DNA of 64,000 nt from Bathymodiolus brooksi thiotrophic gill symbiont (GCF_903642095.1 NZ_CAHJWD020000056.1:1-64000); one strand, 5' to 3'; shown: positions 18,351-27,771, counted from the stretch's first letter. The notes: a model not told the origin generated them from the letters alone. A program made the numbers and translations.

Positions 18351-19586
18351 ATGAGCATTGAATTTAAAATTTCTAATCAATATTTACGATCTAGCCGAAA
18401 AAAAGGCTTGGTTTCTTTCATTTCTGGCGTTTCCATTATTGGGCTAATATTAGGTATGATGACGCTGATTACCGTTTTATCAGTGATGAATGGCTTTCAC
18501 AAGGAATTGCGTGATAGAGTATTGGGTGCTATTTCGCATTCCCACATTTTAGCCTATGACGGCAAAATCGAAAATTGGCAAGCACTACAAACAAAGATTA
18601 ACCAGCATCCAAATGTGCTTAACACCTCGCCCTATATAGAAAAATATGCACTAATCAACACGCCATTTGGCTCGCAAGGCGTTCTTATTAGGGGGGTTAA
18701 ACCAAAATTAGAAAGAAAAACCTCAGTTTTACTGGACAACATTAAATATGGTAATGCAAAATTAAACAAATCCAATATCTTAATTGGCGCAGGATTAGCA
18801 GCAGAATTGGGGGTGATTCTAGGCGATAAAGTAACTTTATTAACGCCACAATTATCTGCCAATATTCTTGGTATGCAGCCTAGATTTAAACGCTTTACGG
18901 TAACTGGTATTTTTGATGCAGGTGTTAGTGAGTATGACAATAATTTGGCTTTTATTGATCTTAAGCAAGCACAATTATTGTATGCAATGAAAACTAAAGT
19001 TTCGGGCATTCGATTAAAAGTGGACGATTTATTTAATGCCAAAAAAATTACCGAAGAAGTGCTCAATGGATTAAATTCTGATCAATACTATGGCGTTGAT
19101 TGGATGCAACAGAAGGCAAATTTCATTAAAGCCCTGAACCTTGAAAAGCAGATGATTGGCATTGTGTTGTTTCTGATTATTGCCGTTGCTGCATTCAATG
19201 TGGTTTCAATGATGGTCATGGTGGTTGCTGATAAAAAAGCCGATATTGCTATCCTCAGAACCATTGGTATGACTCCAAATCGCATTGTTAAGTTGTTCTT
19301 TTATCAAGGCATCACCATTGGCATCACTGGCATTGTTATTGGCACGATATTAGGCGTTACACTTGCACTTAATATAGAATCCGTTATTAGTGCGGTTGAA
19401 GCAATATTAGGGTTTAAATTTTTTCCTCAAGATGTGTTTTATATTAATCGCTTTCCTTCTGAAGTTCACTTAAACGATGTAATCACGGTAGCAATTAGTG
19501 CCTTTTTTTTGGTAGTCATTGCTTCCATTTATCCTGCAAAACGCGCAGGAAAACTGCAAATCTCAGAGGTGCTTAATCATGAGTAA
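18351..19586 (+). CDS. lolC: Lipoprotein-releasing ABC permease (LolC/LolE family)
   Basis: This inner membrane permease extracts mature lipoproteins and hands them to LolA. The 411-residue protein has the usual plan: one N-terminal helix after SNQYLRSSRKKGLVSFISGVSIIGL, a periplasmic domain of about 220 residues (including PYIEKYALI and GVKPKLERKT), then three C-terminal FtsX helices. The cytoplasmic coupling sequence KKADIAILRTIGMTP is near residue 297. It overlaps lolD by eight bases. No second permease gene follows, so the complex may use one permease type, as in LolF systems. Confidence 0.9.
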   Translation: MSIEFKISNQYLRSSRKKGLVSFISGVSIIGLILGMMTLITVLSVMNGFHKELRDRVLGAISHSHILAYDGKIENWQALQTKINQHPNVLNTSPYIEKYALINTPFGSQGVLIRGVKPKLERKTSVLLDNIKYGNAKLNKSNILIGAGLAAELGVILGDKVTLLTPQLSANILGMQPRFKRFTVTGIFDAGVSEYDNNLAFIDLKQAQLLYAMKTKVSGIRLKVDDLFNAKKITEEVLNGLNSDQYYGVDWMQQKANFIKALNLEKQMIGIVLFLIIAVAAFNVVSMMVMVVADKKADIAILRTIGMTPNRIVKLFFYQGITIGITGIVIGTILGVTLALNIESVISAVEAILGFKFFPQDVFYINRFPSEVHLNDVITVAISAFFLVVIASIYPAKRAGKLQISEVLNHE

Positions 19587-20250
19587 AATTATTGAATGCA
19601 GCGAACTAAATTACAATTACCACAATGGTAGTGTCCAAACGCCCGTGCTAAACGCCTTAAATTTAGTCGTTAATCAATCCGAATCTCTTGCCATCGTTGG
19701 ACAGTCAGGTTGTGGTAAATCCACTTTGCTTAATTTATTGGGCGGTATGAGCCAACCTAGCGCTGGAAAAGTAATGGTCAATGGGTCTGATTTATCACAA
19801 TTGAATGAAAAGAAAATCACACTTCTTCGTGCACAATATTTGGGGTTTGTATATCAGTTCCATCATTTATTAAAAGATTTTAGTGCCTTAGACAATGTGG
19901 CAATGCCACTATTAATTCGTGGCGACGACACACAAACAGCACTTAAAAAATCTAGTAAAATCTTAACCGATATTGGCTTACAAGATAGGCTCAATCATAA
20001 GCCTGCAGAATTATCTGGTGGCCAACGACAACGGGTTGCTATTGCTCGTGCCTTAATTAACAAGCCAAATTGCTTGTTGGCTGATGAACCCACAGGTAAC
20101 TTGGATGCCAAAAGCGCAAAAGAAGTTTTAGGTTTAATGATGGAACTTAATCAACAACAAAAGTCAGCTTTAATTTTAGTTACCCACGATATGTCCATTG
20201 CCAAAAAAATGGACAGATTTTTAACTTTAGAAAATGGAACCCTGATATGA
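19579..20250 (+). CDS. lolD: Lipoprotein-releasing ABC ATPase
   Basis: LolD powers the Lol permease at the cytoplasmic face. The ATG at 19579, overlapping the permease stop, gives 223 residues, the family length; the upstream part of the open frame lies inside the permease gene. Walker A is GQSGCGKST (about residue 42), the Q-loop is [17 protein letters not shown] near 90, the ABC signature is [15 protein letters not shown] near 147, Walker B is [12 protein letters not shown] near 168 and the switch His lies in VTHD near 205. The Px[10 protein letters not shown] pattern is LolD-type. Confidence 0.95.
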   Translation: MSKIIECSELNYNYHNGSVQTPVLNALNLVVNQSESLAIVGQSGCGKSTLLNLLGGMSQPSAGKVMVNGSDLSQLNEKKITLLRAQYLGFVYQFHHLLKDFSALDNVAMPLLIRGDDTQTALKKSSKILTDIGLQDRLNHKPAELSGGQRQRVAIARALINKPNCLLADEPTGNLDAKSAKEVLGLMMELNQQQKSALILVTHDMSIAKKMDRFLTLENGTLI

Positions 20251-20798
20251 ATATACATCAAATGCAAATTTCTTATTCAAACCAAGAAGATAGACTTATC
20301 CTAAGCATTAACAGCAAAGACAATGAAGAATTGCGTCTATTTTTAACCCGTCGAATTGTAACCTCATTTTGGGATATTCTCAATAAAACAATCAGCCATT
20401 CTTTATCTATTCAACCTACACCTGATGATATGTTGGAATTGCCAGAATCGCAAAAAAAACAGATGGAACAAAAAATGGCACAGCAAATACAACAGCAGAA
20501 CATAATTGAAAAAAGTGATTATGAAACGCCTTTTAACAAAGGGGATAAATTTCCGATGGGTGAAGAGCCTATTTTGGTGGAAAAAGTTACCATTAATGTT
20601 TATGAAAATAACAATACTGCTCTTATTTTTGAAAGCAATAATGGGCAAAATATTAACTTAAATCTAACGCCACAACTGTTGCTCAACTTATCTGATTTAC
20701 TTATTAGAATTATGCCAAATACAAATTGGAATATTAATTTGAAGGGTGATGCCAATATGCTTACCTCTGACAACCAAGATAAGTTAGCTTTGCATTAA
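20247..20798 (+). CDS. Unrecognised conserved-type hypothetical protein
   Basis: This 183-residue protein overlaps lolD by four bases (ATGA), so it is translated with the Lol genes. It opens IHQMQISYSNQEDRLILSINSKDNEELRLFLTRRI, a pattern I associate with small cytoplasmic hypothetical proteins in other proteobacteria. A Gln/Met-rich, probably helical middle follows (residues 65-92), then a beta-rich end (VTINVYENN...ALIFESNNG, LNLTPQLLLNLSDLL). There is no signal peptide or membrane segment. A link to lipoprotein sorting is only suggested by position. Confidence 0.75.
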   Translation: MNIHQMQISYSNQEDRLILSINSKDNEELRLFLTRRIVTSFWDILNKTISHSLSIQPTPDDMLELPESQKKQMEQKMAQQIQQQNIIEKSDYETPFNKGDKFPMGEEPILVEKVTINVYENNNTALIFESNNGQNINLNLTPQLLLNLSDLLIRIMPNTNWNINLKGDANMLTSDNQDKLALH

Positions 20799-20824
20799 TT
20801 CATTTACTTGATTAATTTGAGGCG

Positions 20825-21202
20825 CTAATTTCGTAGCGTTATTTGATTGCCAATTTTGGTTAAAATATTATTTTCGTCAACATAACACAAGGTTGGTTTG
20901 TAATACTTAACTTCATCTTCGCTATAACTAGCATAAGAAGCAATAATCAATAAATCACTTACATTTGCCTGATGTGCCGCTGCACCATTCACAGAAATCA
21001 CACCTGAATTGTCTTTGCCACGAATAGCATAGGTGGTAAAGCGATTGCCGTTACTAATGTTGTAAATTTGGATTTGTTCAAAAGTGCCAATCCCTGCTGC
21101 ATCTAATAAAATCCCGTCAATTTCACACGAACCTTCGTAATCTACCTCACTGGCAGTGGTGGTTACACGATGGAGTTTAGATTTTAAAAATATTCTTTGC
21201 AA
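20825..21202 (-). CDS. panD: Aspartate 1-decarboxylase
   Basis: PanD makes beta-alanine from aspartate for pantothenate and CoA. The 125-residue precursor self-cleaves at Gly-Ser in DYEGSCEID (Ser about residue 25) to give the pyruvoyl group. Also seen are [16 protein letters not shown] at the start, the catalytic Tyr in TYAIRG near residue 57, NGAAAHQ near 72 and IIASYA near 86. It lies six bases downstream of oadB on the same strand and may be co-transcribed with the oxaloacetate decarboxylase genes. Confidence 0.96.
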   Translation of the reverse strand: MQRIFLKSKLHRVTTTASEVDYEGSCEIDGILLDAAGIGTFEQIQIYNISNGNRFTTYAIRGKDNSGVISVNGAAAHQANVSDLLIIASYASYSEDEVKYYKPTLCYVDENNILTKIGNQITLRN

Positions 21203-21207
21203 AATAT

Positions 21208-22338
21208 TTAACTCAAAAACTGAATCATAATACCAGCAGCAATCGCCGAACCAATCACACCAGCAACATTTGGACCCATCGCATGCATTAATAAAAAGTT
21301 ATGTGGATCAGTCTCTAAGCCTACTTTATTAGAAACGCGCGCTGCCATCGGCACCGCAGAAACACCTGCTGAACCAATTAAAGGATTAATTTTATTTTTA
21401 CCAAAAGTGTTCATCAGTTTTGCCATCAACAATCCACACGCCGTGCCAATTGCAAATGCCACCATACCAAGCACCAAAATACCCAGCGTTTCAGGCTGTA
21501 AAAACTTATCTGCCATTAACTTTGAGCCAACCGCCAAACCTAAGAAAATCGTAACAATATTGATTAATGCATTTTGTGTGGTATCACTCAATCTATCAAC
21601 CACACCCGACTCTTTCATTAAATTACCAAAGGCAAACATACCCAATAGTGGTGCTGCATCTGGCAAAAGCAATGCCACCAACATTAGTAACATAACTGGG
21701 AAAATAATCTTTTCCGCTTTTGACACTTCACGCAATTGCACCATTTTAATTTGACGCTCTTTTTTAGTGGTCAAAGCACGCATAATTGGTGGCTGAATAA
21801 GTGGCACTAAAGCCATATAAGAATAAGAAGCTACTGCAATTGCACCCAATAAATCAGGTGCCAATTTTGAAGCAACATAAATACTGGTAGGGCCATCAGC
21901 ACCGCCAATAATGCCAATCGCAGCGGCATCATTCAGGCTAAAATCAAAAATACCAATGGTGGTTAAGCCTATTGCACCCAATAAAGTAGCAAAAATACCA
22001 AACTGTGCTGCCGCACCGAGCAATAAAGTTTTTGGGTTGGCAAGCAAGGGTCCAAAATCAGTCAATGCACCCACGCCCATAAAGATAATCAATGGAAAGG
22101 CACCAGATTCAATACCTATCACATAAAATACATGCAAAATACCACTGCCTTCAGCGATACCTGCACCAGGGATATTGGCTAGAATCGCACCAAAACCAAT
22201 TGGTAATAACAACAATGGCTCAAATTTTTTAACAATGGCCAAGTATAAAAGTAGCATACCTACAAGCAACATCAGCCCCTGACCCCAAACCATTTGCTGT
22301 AACCCTGTATTTGCCCAAAGTGTGTTTAATTGTTCCAT
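21208..22338 (-). CDS. oadB: Sodium-pumping oxaloacetate decarboxylase, beta subunit
   Basis: This is the membrane subunit that decarboxylates carboxybiotin and exports Na+. The 376-residue protein has about nine to eleven hydrophobic helices. It includes the family strings [17 protein letters not shown] near residue 40, [16 protein letters not shown] near 82, the Na+-site region [19 protein letters not shown] near 135, and [19 protein letters not shown] near 322 with [21 protein letters not shown] after it. It is the last of oadG-oadA-oadB on this strand, followed by panD. Confidence 0.95.
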   Translation of the reverse strand: MEQLNTLWANTGLQQMVWGQGLMLLVGMLLLYLAIVKKFEPLLLLPIGFGAILANIPGAGIAEGSGILHVFYVIGIESGAFPLIIFMGVGALTDFGPLLANPKTLLLGAAAQFGIFATLLGAIGLTTIGIFDFSLNDAAAIGIIGGADGPTSIYVASKLAPDLLGAIAVASYSYMALVPLIQPPIMRALTTKKERQIKMVQLREVSKAEKIIFPVMLLMLVALLLPDAAPLLGMFAFGNLMKESGVVDRLSDTTQNALINIVTIFLGLAVGSKLMADKFLQPETLGILVLGMVAFAIGTACGLLMAKLMNTFGKNKINPLIGSAGVSAVPMAARVSNKVGLETDPHNFLLMHAMGPNVAGVIGSAIAAGIMIQFLS

Positions 22339-22416
22339 TCAGAGACCTTTGTGTGATTATGAATAATTAGAGAAATGAGGTTTTGATGATTGCTCATAAT
22401 TGTATCAAAATTTGCT

Positions 22417-24249
22417 TCATACCATGCTTAATAAAGTTTGACCCACTGTTACGGCATCACCTTCTTTAACGCTGACACTGGCCACTACCCCACCTTTTGC
22501 TGCTTTGATTTCAGTTTCCATTTTCATGGCTTCTAAAATAACCAAAACATCACCTTCATTAATTTTTTGATGTGGCAATACCATTACTTTCCAAATATTG
22601 CCAGAAAGAGGTGCACCAATTTCCTCAGCACCTGCAGTAGGTATTTTATCAATTATTTCTTTTTCTACTGGCATGTCTGCTGATGCGACTACATCTGATG
22701 CTGATTTCATAGAAGTAACATTGCCACCTGCAGAAACATCAACTTTGTAAGAAGTGCCTTTAAAGGAAACGGTATAACTACCCTCTTCGGTCGAATTATT
22801 AACACTATTACCTGCTTCTGGAACAGATTCAAAAAAATCGGCATTATTGCGATTTTCTATAAAATTAATACCCACTTGTGGGAATAAGGCATAAGTTAAT
22901 AAATCATCAATTTTATCATCGGCTATGGTTAAGTGCTTTTCTGCAACAATCTTATCAAACTCTTGTTCCAAAATATGCATTTCTGGTGCAATATTATCTG
23001 CTGGGCGACAAGTAATTGGCTTACCACCATCTAAAACCTTGGTTTGCAAAGCTTGGTCAACAGGGGCTGGTGTTGCACCATATTCGCCTTTTAAAATGCC
23101 TGCGGATTCTTTAGTAATGGTCTTATAACGCTCGCCTGTTAAGACATTTAAAACCGATTGTGTGCCAACAATTTGTGAGGTGGGTGTTACTAATGGAATG
23201 TAACCCAAGTCTTTACGCACTCGCGGAATTTCCGCCATGACCTCGTCCATTTTATCAATGGCATTTTGCTCACGCAGTTGGCTTTCCATATTGGTCAACA
23301 TACCGCCCGGCACTTGCGACAATAAAATTCTTGAATCCACGCCTTTAAGTGAGCCTTCAAACTGTGCGTATTTAGCACGAATGGGTCTAAAGTAAGCATC
23401 AATTTCTTCTAATTTCTCTAAATCTAACCCTGTTTTTCTTGGACTATTTTCTAAAATAGACACCACTGAGTTAGTCGCCGAATGTCCGTAAGTCATACTC
23501 ATAGAACCAATTGCTGTATCTACACGGTCAATGCCTGCCTCAACTGCTTTAACAATTGAAGCTGTTGATAATCCCGTGGTCGCATGTGCGTGTAATTGAA
23601 TCGGAATATCGATGGTTGCTTTGAGTTTTTTGACCAAATCATAGGCATCATAAGGATGTAGCAAACCTGCCATATCTTTAATACATAAAGAGTGTGCACC
23701 CATGTCTTCAATGGCTTTTGCCATATCAACCCAAGTTTGCATTGTATGCACTGGACTCACTGTATAAGAAATTGTGCCTTGTGCATGCTGACCCAATTTA
23801 ACTGTTTGGTCAACTGCCGTTTTAAGGTTACGCATATCATTCATTGCATCAAAAATACGAAATACACTCACACCATTTTCAGCACAACGGTCAATAAATT
23901 TTCGCACCACATCATCACTATAATGACGATAGCCTAATAAATTCTGCCCTCTGAGTAACATTTGCTGAGGCGTGTTAGGCATTACTGCTTTGATTTCACG
24001 AATCCTATCCCAAGGGTCTTCGCCAAGATAGCGAATACAAGAATCAAAAGTTGCCCCGCCCCAAGATTCCATCGACCAATAGCCAATCTTATCCAGTTTG
24101 TCGGCAATCGGTAGCATATCGTCTATACGCATTCTCGTTGCAAACAGAGATTGGTGCGCATCCCGAAAAACAAGTTCGGTAATTTCTACTTTTTTAGTAT
24201 TTCCCTGACTGACAGGCTTTTGAATAATATTCTTTAGAAAATCTAACAT
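22417..24249 (-). CDS. oadA: Oxaloacetate decarboxylase, alpha subunit
   Basis: OadA transfers the carboxyl group of oxaloacetate to biotin. The 610-residue protein has a carboxyltransferase TIM barrel (residues ~20-290): LVFRDAHQSLFATRMR near 28, ESWGGATFDSCIRYLGEDPW near 60, the metal-site HAHATTG near 218 and the catalytic Lys in LCIKDMAGLL near 185. A conserved carboxylase (PYC_OADA) domain follows. The C-terminal biotinyl domain holds the biotinylated Lys in EAMKMETEI near 577. It sits between oadG and oadB. The enzyme probably couples oxaloacetate breakdown to a Na+ gradient. Confidence 0.96.
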   Translation of the reverse strand: MLDFLKNIIQKPVSQGNTKKVEITELVFRDAHQSLFATRMRIDDMLPIADKLDKIGYWSMESWGGATFDSCIRYLGEDPWDRIREIKAVMPNTPQQMLLRGQNLLGYRHYSDDVVRKFIDRCAENGVSVFRIFDAMNDMRNLKTAVDQTVKLGQHAQGTISYTVSPVHTMQTWVDMAKAIEDMGAHSLCIKDMAGLLHPYDAYDLVKKLKATIDIPIQLHAHATTGLSTASIVKAVEAGIDRVDTAIGSMSMTYGHSATNSVVSILENSPRKTGLDLEKLEEIDAYFRPIRAKYAQFEGSLKGVDSRILLSQVPGGMLTNMESQLREQNAIDKMDEVMAEIPRVRKDLGYIPLVTPTSQIVGTQSVLNVLTGERYKTITKESAGILKGEYGATPAPVDQALQTKVLDGGKPITCRPADNIAPEMHILEQEFDKIVAEKHLTIADDKIDDLLTYALFPQVGINFIENRNNADFFESVPEAGNSVNNSTEEGSYTVSFKGTSYKVDVSAGGNVTSMKSASDVVASADMPVEKEIIDKIPTAGAEEIGAPLSGNIWKVMVLPHQKINEGDVLVILEAMKMETEIKAAKGGVVASVSVKEGDAVTVGQTLLSMV

Positions 24250-24254
24250 TTTTT

Positions 24255-24491
24255 CTATGCCCCTCTATGTATCTTAATGGCTTCCTCAATGACAAACTTA
24301 GTTTCTTCGTCTAATTCATCATCCATTCCATTAACTGCAACTGATGCTTGCCTATTTATCCTTTGAATAATAATCGACATTAGCTTGGTAACAAACACCA
24401 GTAAAGTCAAAAACAAAAAAACAAAACCCATCCCAAAAAGGGTTAGGTTTAACGCTTCTGCTATTAAATCTACTTGTTCCATATTATTCAC
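24255..24491 (-). CDS. oadG: Oxaloacetate decarboxylase, gamma subunit
   Basis: OadG is the small membrane subunit that joins the alpha and beta subunits. The 78-residue protein has one hydrophobic helix (about residues 17-40, LFGMGFVFLFLTLLVFVTKLMS) after the typical LIAEALNLTLFGMG opening. A polar tail ends in FVIEEAIKIHRGA. It starts at 24491 or at the internal ATG at 24482, and ends five bases before oadA. Short as it is, position and pattern make it reliable. Confidence 0.9.
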   Translation of the reverse strand: MNNMEQVDLIAEALNLTLFGMGFVFLFLTLLVFVTKLMSIIIQRINRQASVAVNGMDDELDEETKFVIEEAIKIHRGA

Positions 24492-24503
24492 TTTAATTTA
24501 ATT

Positions 24504-24588
24504 TGGTACCGATGGACGGGGTCGAACCGTCACTCCTTGCGGAACTGGATTTTGAATCCAGCGTGTCTACCAATTCCACCACATCGGC
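24504..24588 (-). tRNA. tRNA-Leu (anticodon CAA)
   Basis: A class II tRNA on the minus strand. The 5' acceptor GCCGATG pairs with CATCGGT (a G-U at the first pair), and the D-arm is GGTGGAATTGGTAGACAC, typical of leucine tRNAs. The anticodon loop TTCAAAA places CAA opposite 24552-24554. The variable arm is GTTCCGCAAGGAGT-like, the T-arm is GACGG-TTCGACC-CCGTC, and the 3' ACCA is encoded. It lies between infA and oadG. Confidence 0.95.
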
Positions 24589-24599
24589 AATATCTTTTT

Positions 24600-24818
24600 T
24601 TATTTATGTCTAAAAGTAATTCTACCCTTAGTTAGATCATAAGGTGTCATTTCTACCGTTACCCTATCCCCTGGTAAAATACGAATATAGTGTTTACGAA
24701 TCTTACCAGAAATATGTGCCAACACACTGTGCCCATTCTCTAGCTCAACAGTAAAGGTGGTGTTTGGTAATTTTTCCTTAACAACGCCTTCTAATTCAAT
24801 GTAATCACTTTTTGACAT
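24600..24818 (-). CDS. infA: Translation initiation factor IF-1
   Basis: IF-1 binds the A site of the 30S subunit during initiation. The ATG at 24818 gives the usual 72 residues; a longer frame adds five residues without support. The single S1/OB domain reads [27 protein letters not shown], then [37 protein letters not shown], all standard. It is directly upstream of tRNA-Leu on the same strand. Confidence 0.97.
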   Translation of the reverse strand: MSKSDYIELEGVVKEKLPNTTFTVELENGHSVLAHISGKIRKHYIRILPGDRVTVEMTPYDLTKGRITFRHK

Positions 24819-24913
24819 ATACCCTTTTATCAATAAAAAAAGTTATTTTACTCCATTGCCACACTCTTAAACAAAAAAAGGTTAAGGTTTTAACGCTAAA
24901 ATAAATACGCTAT

Positions 24914-24987
24914 GAGGCCTTTGCATAAATATGGATGATTAGCAGAATTCAATTTTTGATGATTATTCATATTTATGCAAAGGTCTC
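24914..24987. mobile_element. MITE-like element, shortest copy (74 bp)
   Basis: The ends are GAGGCCTTTGCATAAATATG and, inverted, GAGACCTTTGCATAAATATG. It equals the 101-bp copy at 41867-41967 minus a 26-bp segment lying between two short AATTTTT repeats, plus one A. The element lies between the divergent infA and metF genes, 37 bases before the metF start. The flanks (GCTAT / ATTAT) agree only partly, so any target duplication has decayed. Confidence 0.8.
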
Positions 24988-25023
24988 ATTATAATAAGCC
25001 TATTTAGACTATATTAAATACAA

Positions 25024-25845
25024 ATGAAAACAAGTTTTGAATTTTTCCCACCAAGGACTGAAAAAGGCAAACAAAATTTAGCACAAGTTCAACAAGAATT
25101 AAGTGTTATTCAGCCAGACTATTTCTCTGTTACTTTTGGTGCTGGTGGCACAACACAAGATGCCACATTAGAGACAATATTAAACATTCAGAAAAATGAC
25201 CTCGTTTCTGCCGCCCCTCATTTGTCTTGTATTGGTTCAGAAAAAAAGAATATTATTGGGCTACTTGACCAATATAAAGCAGTTGGAATTAATCGAATTG
25301 TAGCTTTGCGTGGCGATATTCCATCAGGTGTGCGTGATATTGGTGATTTTCATTATGCCAATGAATTGGTTGAATTTATCAAAACACATTATGGTGAGCA
25401 ATTTCACATTGAAGTGGCAGCTTATCCTGAAATGCATCCACAAGCCAAAAATATCCACGCTGATTTACAACATTTTGCCAACAAAGTAAGGACTGGTGCA
25501 GACAGTGCGATTACGCAATATTTTTATAATGCAGATGCCTATTTTAGATTTGTTGATGACATTGAAAAACTGGGCATTAATATCCCAATAACACCAGGTA
25601 TTATGCCAATTACTAACTATACACAATTGGTTAGATTTTCTCATATGTGTGGTGCAGAAATTCCAAAATGGATTTTAGAAAGATTAAAGTTATATGAAAA
25701 TGATCTTGATGCACTGAGTGCATTCGGCACAGAAATAGTTACTAACTTATGTCAAACGCTTAAAGACCAAGGTGTGAACAATTTTCATTTTTATTCAATG
25801 AATCGCACACAACCCTCATTAGACATTGCTAAAACCATTCTATAA
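25024..25845 (+). CDS. metF: 5,10-methylenetetrahydrofolate reductase
   Basis: MetF reduces methylene-THF to methyl-THF for methionine synthesis, using FAD. The 273-residue protein begins SFEFFPPRTEKG (catalytic Glu in EFFPP). It shows SVTFGAGGTTQ near residue 39, HLSCIGS near 69, IVALRGDIP near 98, VAAYPEMHPQA near 130, KVRTGADSAITQYFYNAD near 157, and PGIMPITNY near 192. It is monocistronic, with a MITE-like element in its upstream region and a convergent HTH gene behind. Confidence 0.95.
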   Translation: MKTSFEFFPPRTEKGKQNLAQVQQELSVIQPDYFSVTFGAGGTTQDATLETILNIQKNDLVSAAPHLSCIGSEKKNIIGLLDQYKAVGINRIVALRGDIPSGVRDIGDFHYANELVEFIKTHYGEQFHIEVAAYPEMHPQAKNIHADLQHFANKVRTGADSAITQYFYNADAYFRFVDDIEKLGINIPITPGIMPITNYTQLVRFSHMCGAEIPKWILERLKLYENDLDALSAFGTEIVTNLCQTLKDQGVNNFHFYSMNRTQPSLDIAKTIL

Positions 25846-25879
25846 AACACGCCAAAAAATAGTATATTTTTATGTTCAA

Positions 25880-26314
25880 CTAATGTTGAGATTTAACCCA
25901 ACCTTGTAACTTATGCAGAGAGATCTTATCTTGAGAGTGACAATGTGCTTCAAGTGCTTCTAAACGCTCAGTTAATTCAGAAAATACCATTTCATAGTGT
26001 TGGTTCTTGATTTGAGCTTTATAAAGTTTGGTTTTTAGTCCGTTAATAATGCCCATATAAGATTTCTCATTTTCACTATGTAGCCCTTTGTCAACTTCTA
26101 TTTTCTTTATGGCATCGTTTTTAATTTGTTGCATTTTTTGGATATATTGATCTTGTTCAGAATTTAGACCTACATTCGGATACGCTAATCTTAGGCTGTC
26201 GGTTGTTACATAACCTTCGTGCGTTTGTAATTTACCGCTGTTAATTTGGTTTTGAATATCAAAACGGCTGATGCCCAACATTCTTGCTGCCTTGGATACG
26301 CTTAATTTAACCAT
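25880..26314 (-). CDS. Helix-turn-helix / coiled-coil protein, function unknown
   Basis: The 144-residue protein opens with an excisionase/MerR-like helix-turn-helix: LSVSKAARMLGISRFDIQNQINSGKLQTHEGYVTTDSLRLAYPNVG (in two parts, residues 3-48). The remaining 95 residues are charged and helical, probably coiled coil (KMQQIKNDAIKKIEV..., YEMVFSELTERLEALEAH). It ends with HKLQGWVKSQH. A single-gene unit between metF (convergent) and hemD. It could bind DNA, but no partner or family name is certain. Confidence 0.75.
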   Translation of the reverse strand: MVKLSVSKAARMLGISRFDIQNQINSGKLQTHEGYVTTDSLRLAYPNVGLNSEQDQYIQKMQQIKNDAIKKIEVDKGLHSENEKSYMGIINGLKTKLYKAQIKNQHYEMVFSELTERLEALEAHCHSQDKISLHKLQGWVKSQH

Positions 26315-26390
26315 TTACCTCTCTCCCCTTAAGTAAGTTATGGATAACAAATTAACCTCATTTTATGGGTTTGTCAAGTCTATTAGCGTT

Positions 26391-27119
26391 TTATAAACTA
26401 CATTGAATGGCTTCAAGTAGCCCTTCATCACAGGTTTTTATTGCCACTTTAATTTGATTAAAACCTATGGATTGTGCAAAAACTTTAATGCGTTCGCTTA
26501 ATACCACGAGTGGATAACGCTTAATTAAATTCAGTGCTTCTTTGTCAATTTGTTTAACTATAAACACCAGTGCAGAAAGATTTTCAACACTAGTAGCGGT
26601 AATAATGCCTTGATTACTCTGTAAAAACTTTAACAAGGAATCACGATGCAAAGGCGTGATGTTGCATGGCACACGCCGATAAACTTCAATATATTCAACT
26701 TCATTATTTTTACTCAAACCTTCTTTAAGTGTTTCTCTACCACCTTCGCCTCGAAAAATCAAAACAGACTGATGATGCAACGCTTGTAATTCACTCATTG
26801 CCAATAAAGCCTCACTTGAAGCTTTTTGTGCTGGGAAGGCATCAACTTGAATACCTTGTTCTTCCAACTTTTTTGCAGTTGTAGCACCTACAGCAAAAAC
26901 CTTAGTGGATTGATAATCTAACATTTTTAGAGTTTTTAACCCGTATTCAACCGCATTAGCACTGATAAAAATCAGTGCATCATAATTCGCTTTAAGTGGC
27001 TTATTGTTAAGTGACTTAATCTCCAAAGTAGGGAATAACACTGGTTGATAACCCTGCTCACTGAGTAAAGTTTGCAATGATTGAACTTGCGACAGGGTGC
27101 GTGTTAACAATATACGCAA
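26391..27119 (-). CDS. hemD: Uroporphyrinogen-III synthase
   Basis: HemD cyclises hydroxymethylbilane to uroporphyrinogen III, the precursor of heme and of the siroheme that DsrAB needs. The 242-residue protein starts at TTG 27119 with RILLTRTLSQVQSLQTLL. Sequence conservation in the family is low, but FPTLEIKS near residue 30, ALIFISANAVEYGL near 47, VFAVGATTAKKLEEQG near 68, LIFRGEGGRETLKEG near 115, YRRV near 140 and ITATSVENLSAL near 167 are typical. It lies three bases after the DUF72-like gene. Confidence 0.9.
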   Translation of the reverse strand: MRILLTRTLSQVQSLQTLLSEQGYQPVLFPTLEIKSLNNKPLKANYDALIFISANAVEYGLKTLKMLDYQSTKVFAVGATTAKKLEEQGIQVDAFPAQKASSEALLAMSELQALHHQSVLIFRGEGGRETLKEGLSKNNEVEYIEVYRRVPCNITPLHRDSLLKFLQSNQGIITATSVENLSALVFIVKQIDKEALNLIKRYPLVVLSERIKVFAQSIGFNQIKVAIKTCDEGLLEAIQCSL

Positions 27120-27122
27120 GAC

Positions 27123-27722
27123 TTAGTATCCCAATAATTCAGAAATAATGCGAATTTTATCTAAAGTTTCACGCTCTGCAAACTTACATATCAATATGGT
27201 TTTAGTATTCACGCTTTTAATGCTTTCAAGATAACACCGCATTTTCTGATCGTCCCATATTTCCGCAGTATACAACACTGGGTATTTATTAAAACTAAGA
27301 AATAACTCTAATACTTCTACCTCTTTCAACTTTAATTTAAGCGCTTTAGAAGATTGAAAGCAAATCTTATAACCAGATAATATATCCATTATTGCTGCAC
27401 TTGGTGTGTTAGTAACTTCACAGAATAAAATAAAATCATCTGCATAGTCTTGCACAATATTCAATAATTCTTTCAGTGTTTTTACATCAGTTAATTGCGA
27501 CTCTTCAACTGTTAACACTAGGATAAATTTTTCCTCTTCATCATCATCTTTTATATCTTCAAAGATTTGATCAAGATCTTCATTTGTGTCAATCGCCAAA
27601 GAAAGTGCTTTAAAAGGGACGGCATAATAATCAAAGCGCCAATCTTCTGGTAAATCATCAGGATAAAAATCATCTTGCAAGCCCAGTCCACTACGACCAA
27701 TTAAAAATTCTGTTTTGTTCAT
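27123..27722 (-). CDS. DUF72-like protein, short divergent form
   Basis: The ATG at 27722 gives 199 residues. The open frame extends further upstream, but only as the antisense of the antiporter gene. The N-terminus FLIGRSGLGLQDDFYPDDLPEDWRFDYYAV resembles the opening of DUF72/YecE proteins (IGtsGw...FYP..lp...L.yYa..F). The protein is shorter than usual (about 240-300) and has an acidic insert near residue 75. Function unknown. The pair with hemD is close-packed; the start is divergent from the exchanger with 49 bases between. Confidence 0.65.
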   Translation of the reverse strand: MNKTEFLIGRSGLGLQDDFYPDDLPEDWRFDYYAVPFKALSLAIDTNEDLDQIFEDIKDDDEEEKFILVLTVEESQLTDVKTLKELLNIVQDYADDFILFCEVTNTPSAAIMDILSGYKICFQSSKALKLKLKEVEVLELFLSFNKYPVLYTAEIWDDQKMRCYLESIKSVNTKTILICKFAERETLDKIRIISELLGY

Positions 27723-27771
27723 TTTGTTGAATATCCCTTTATAATAAGCAAAAAGTTTTTCTTTATTAATT

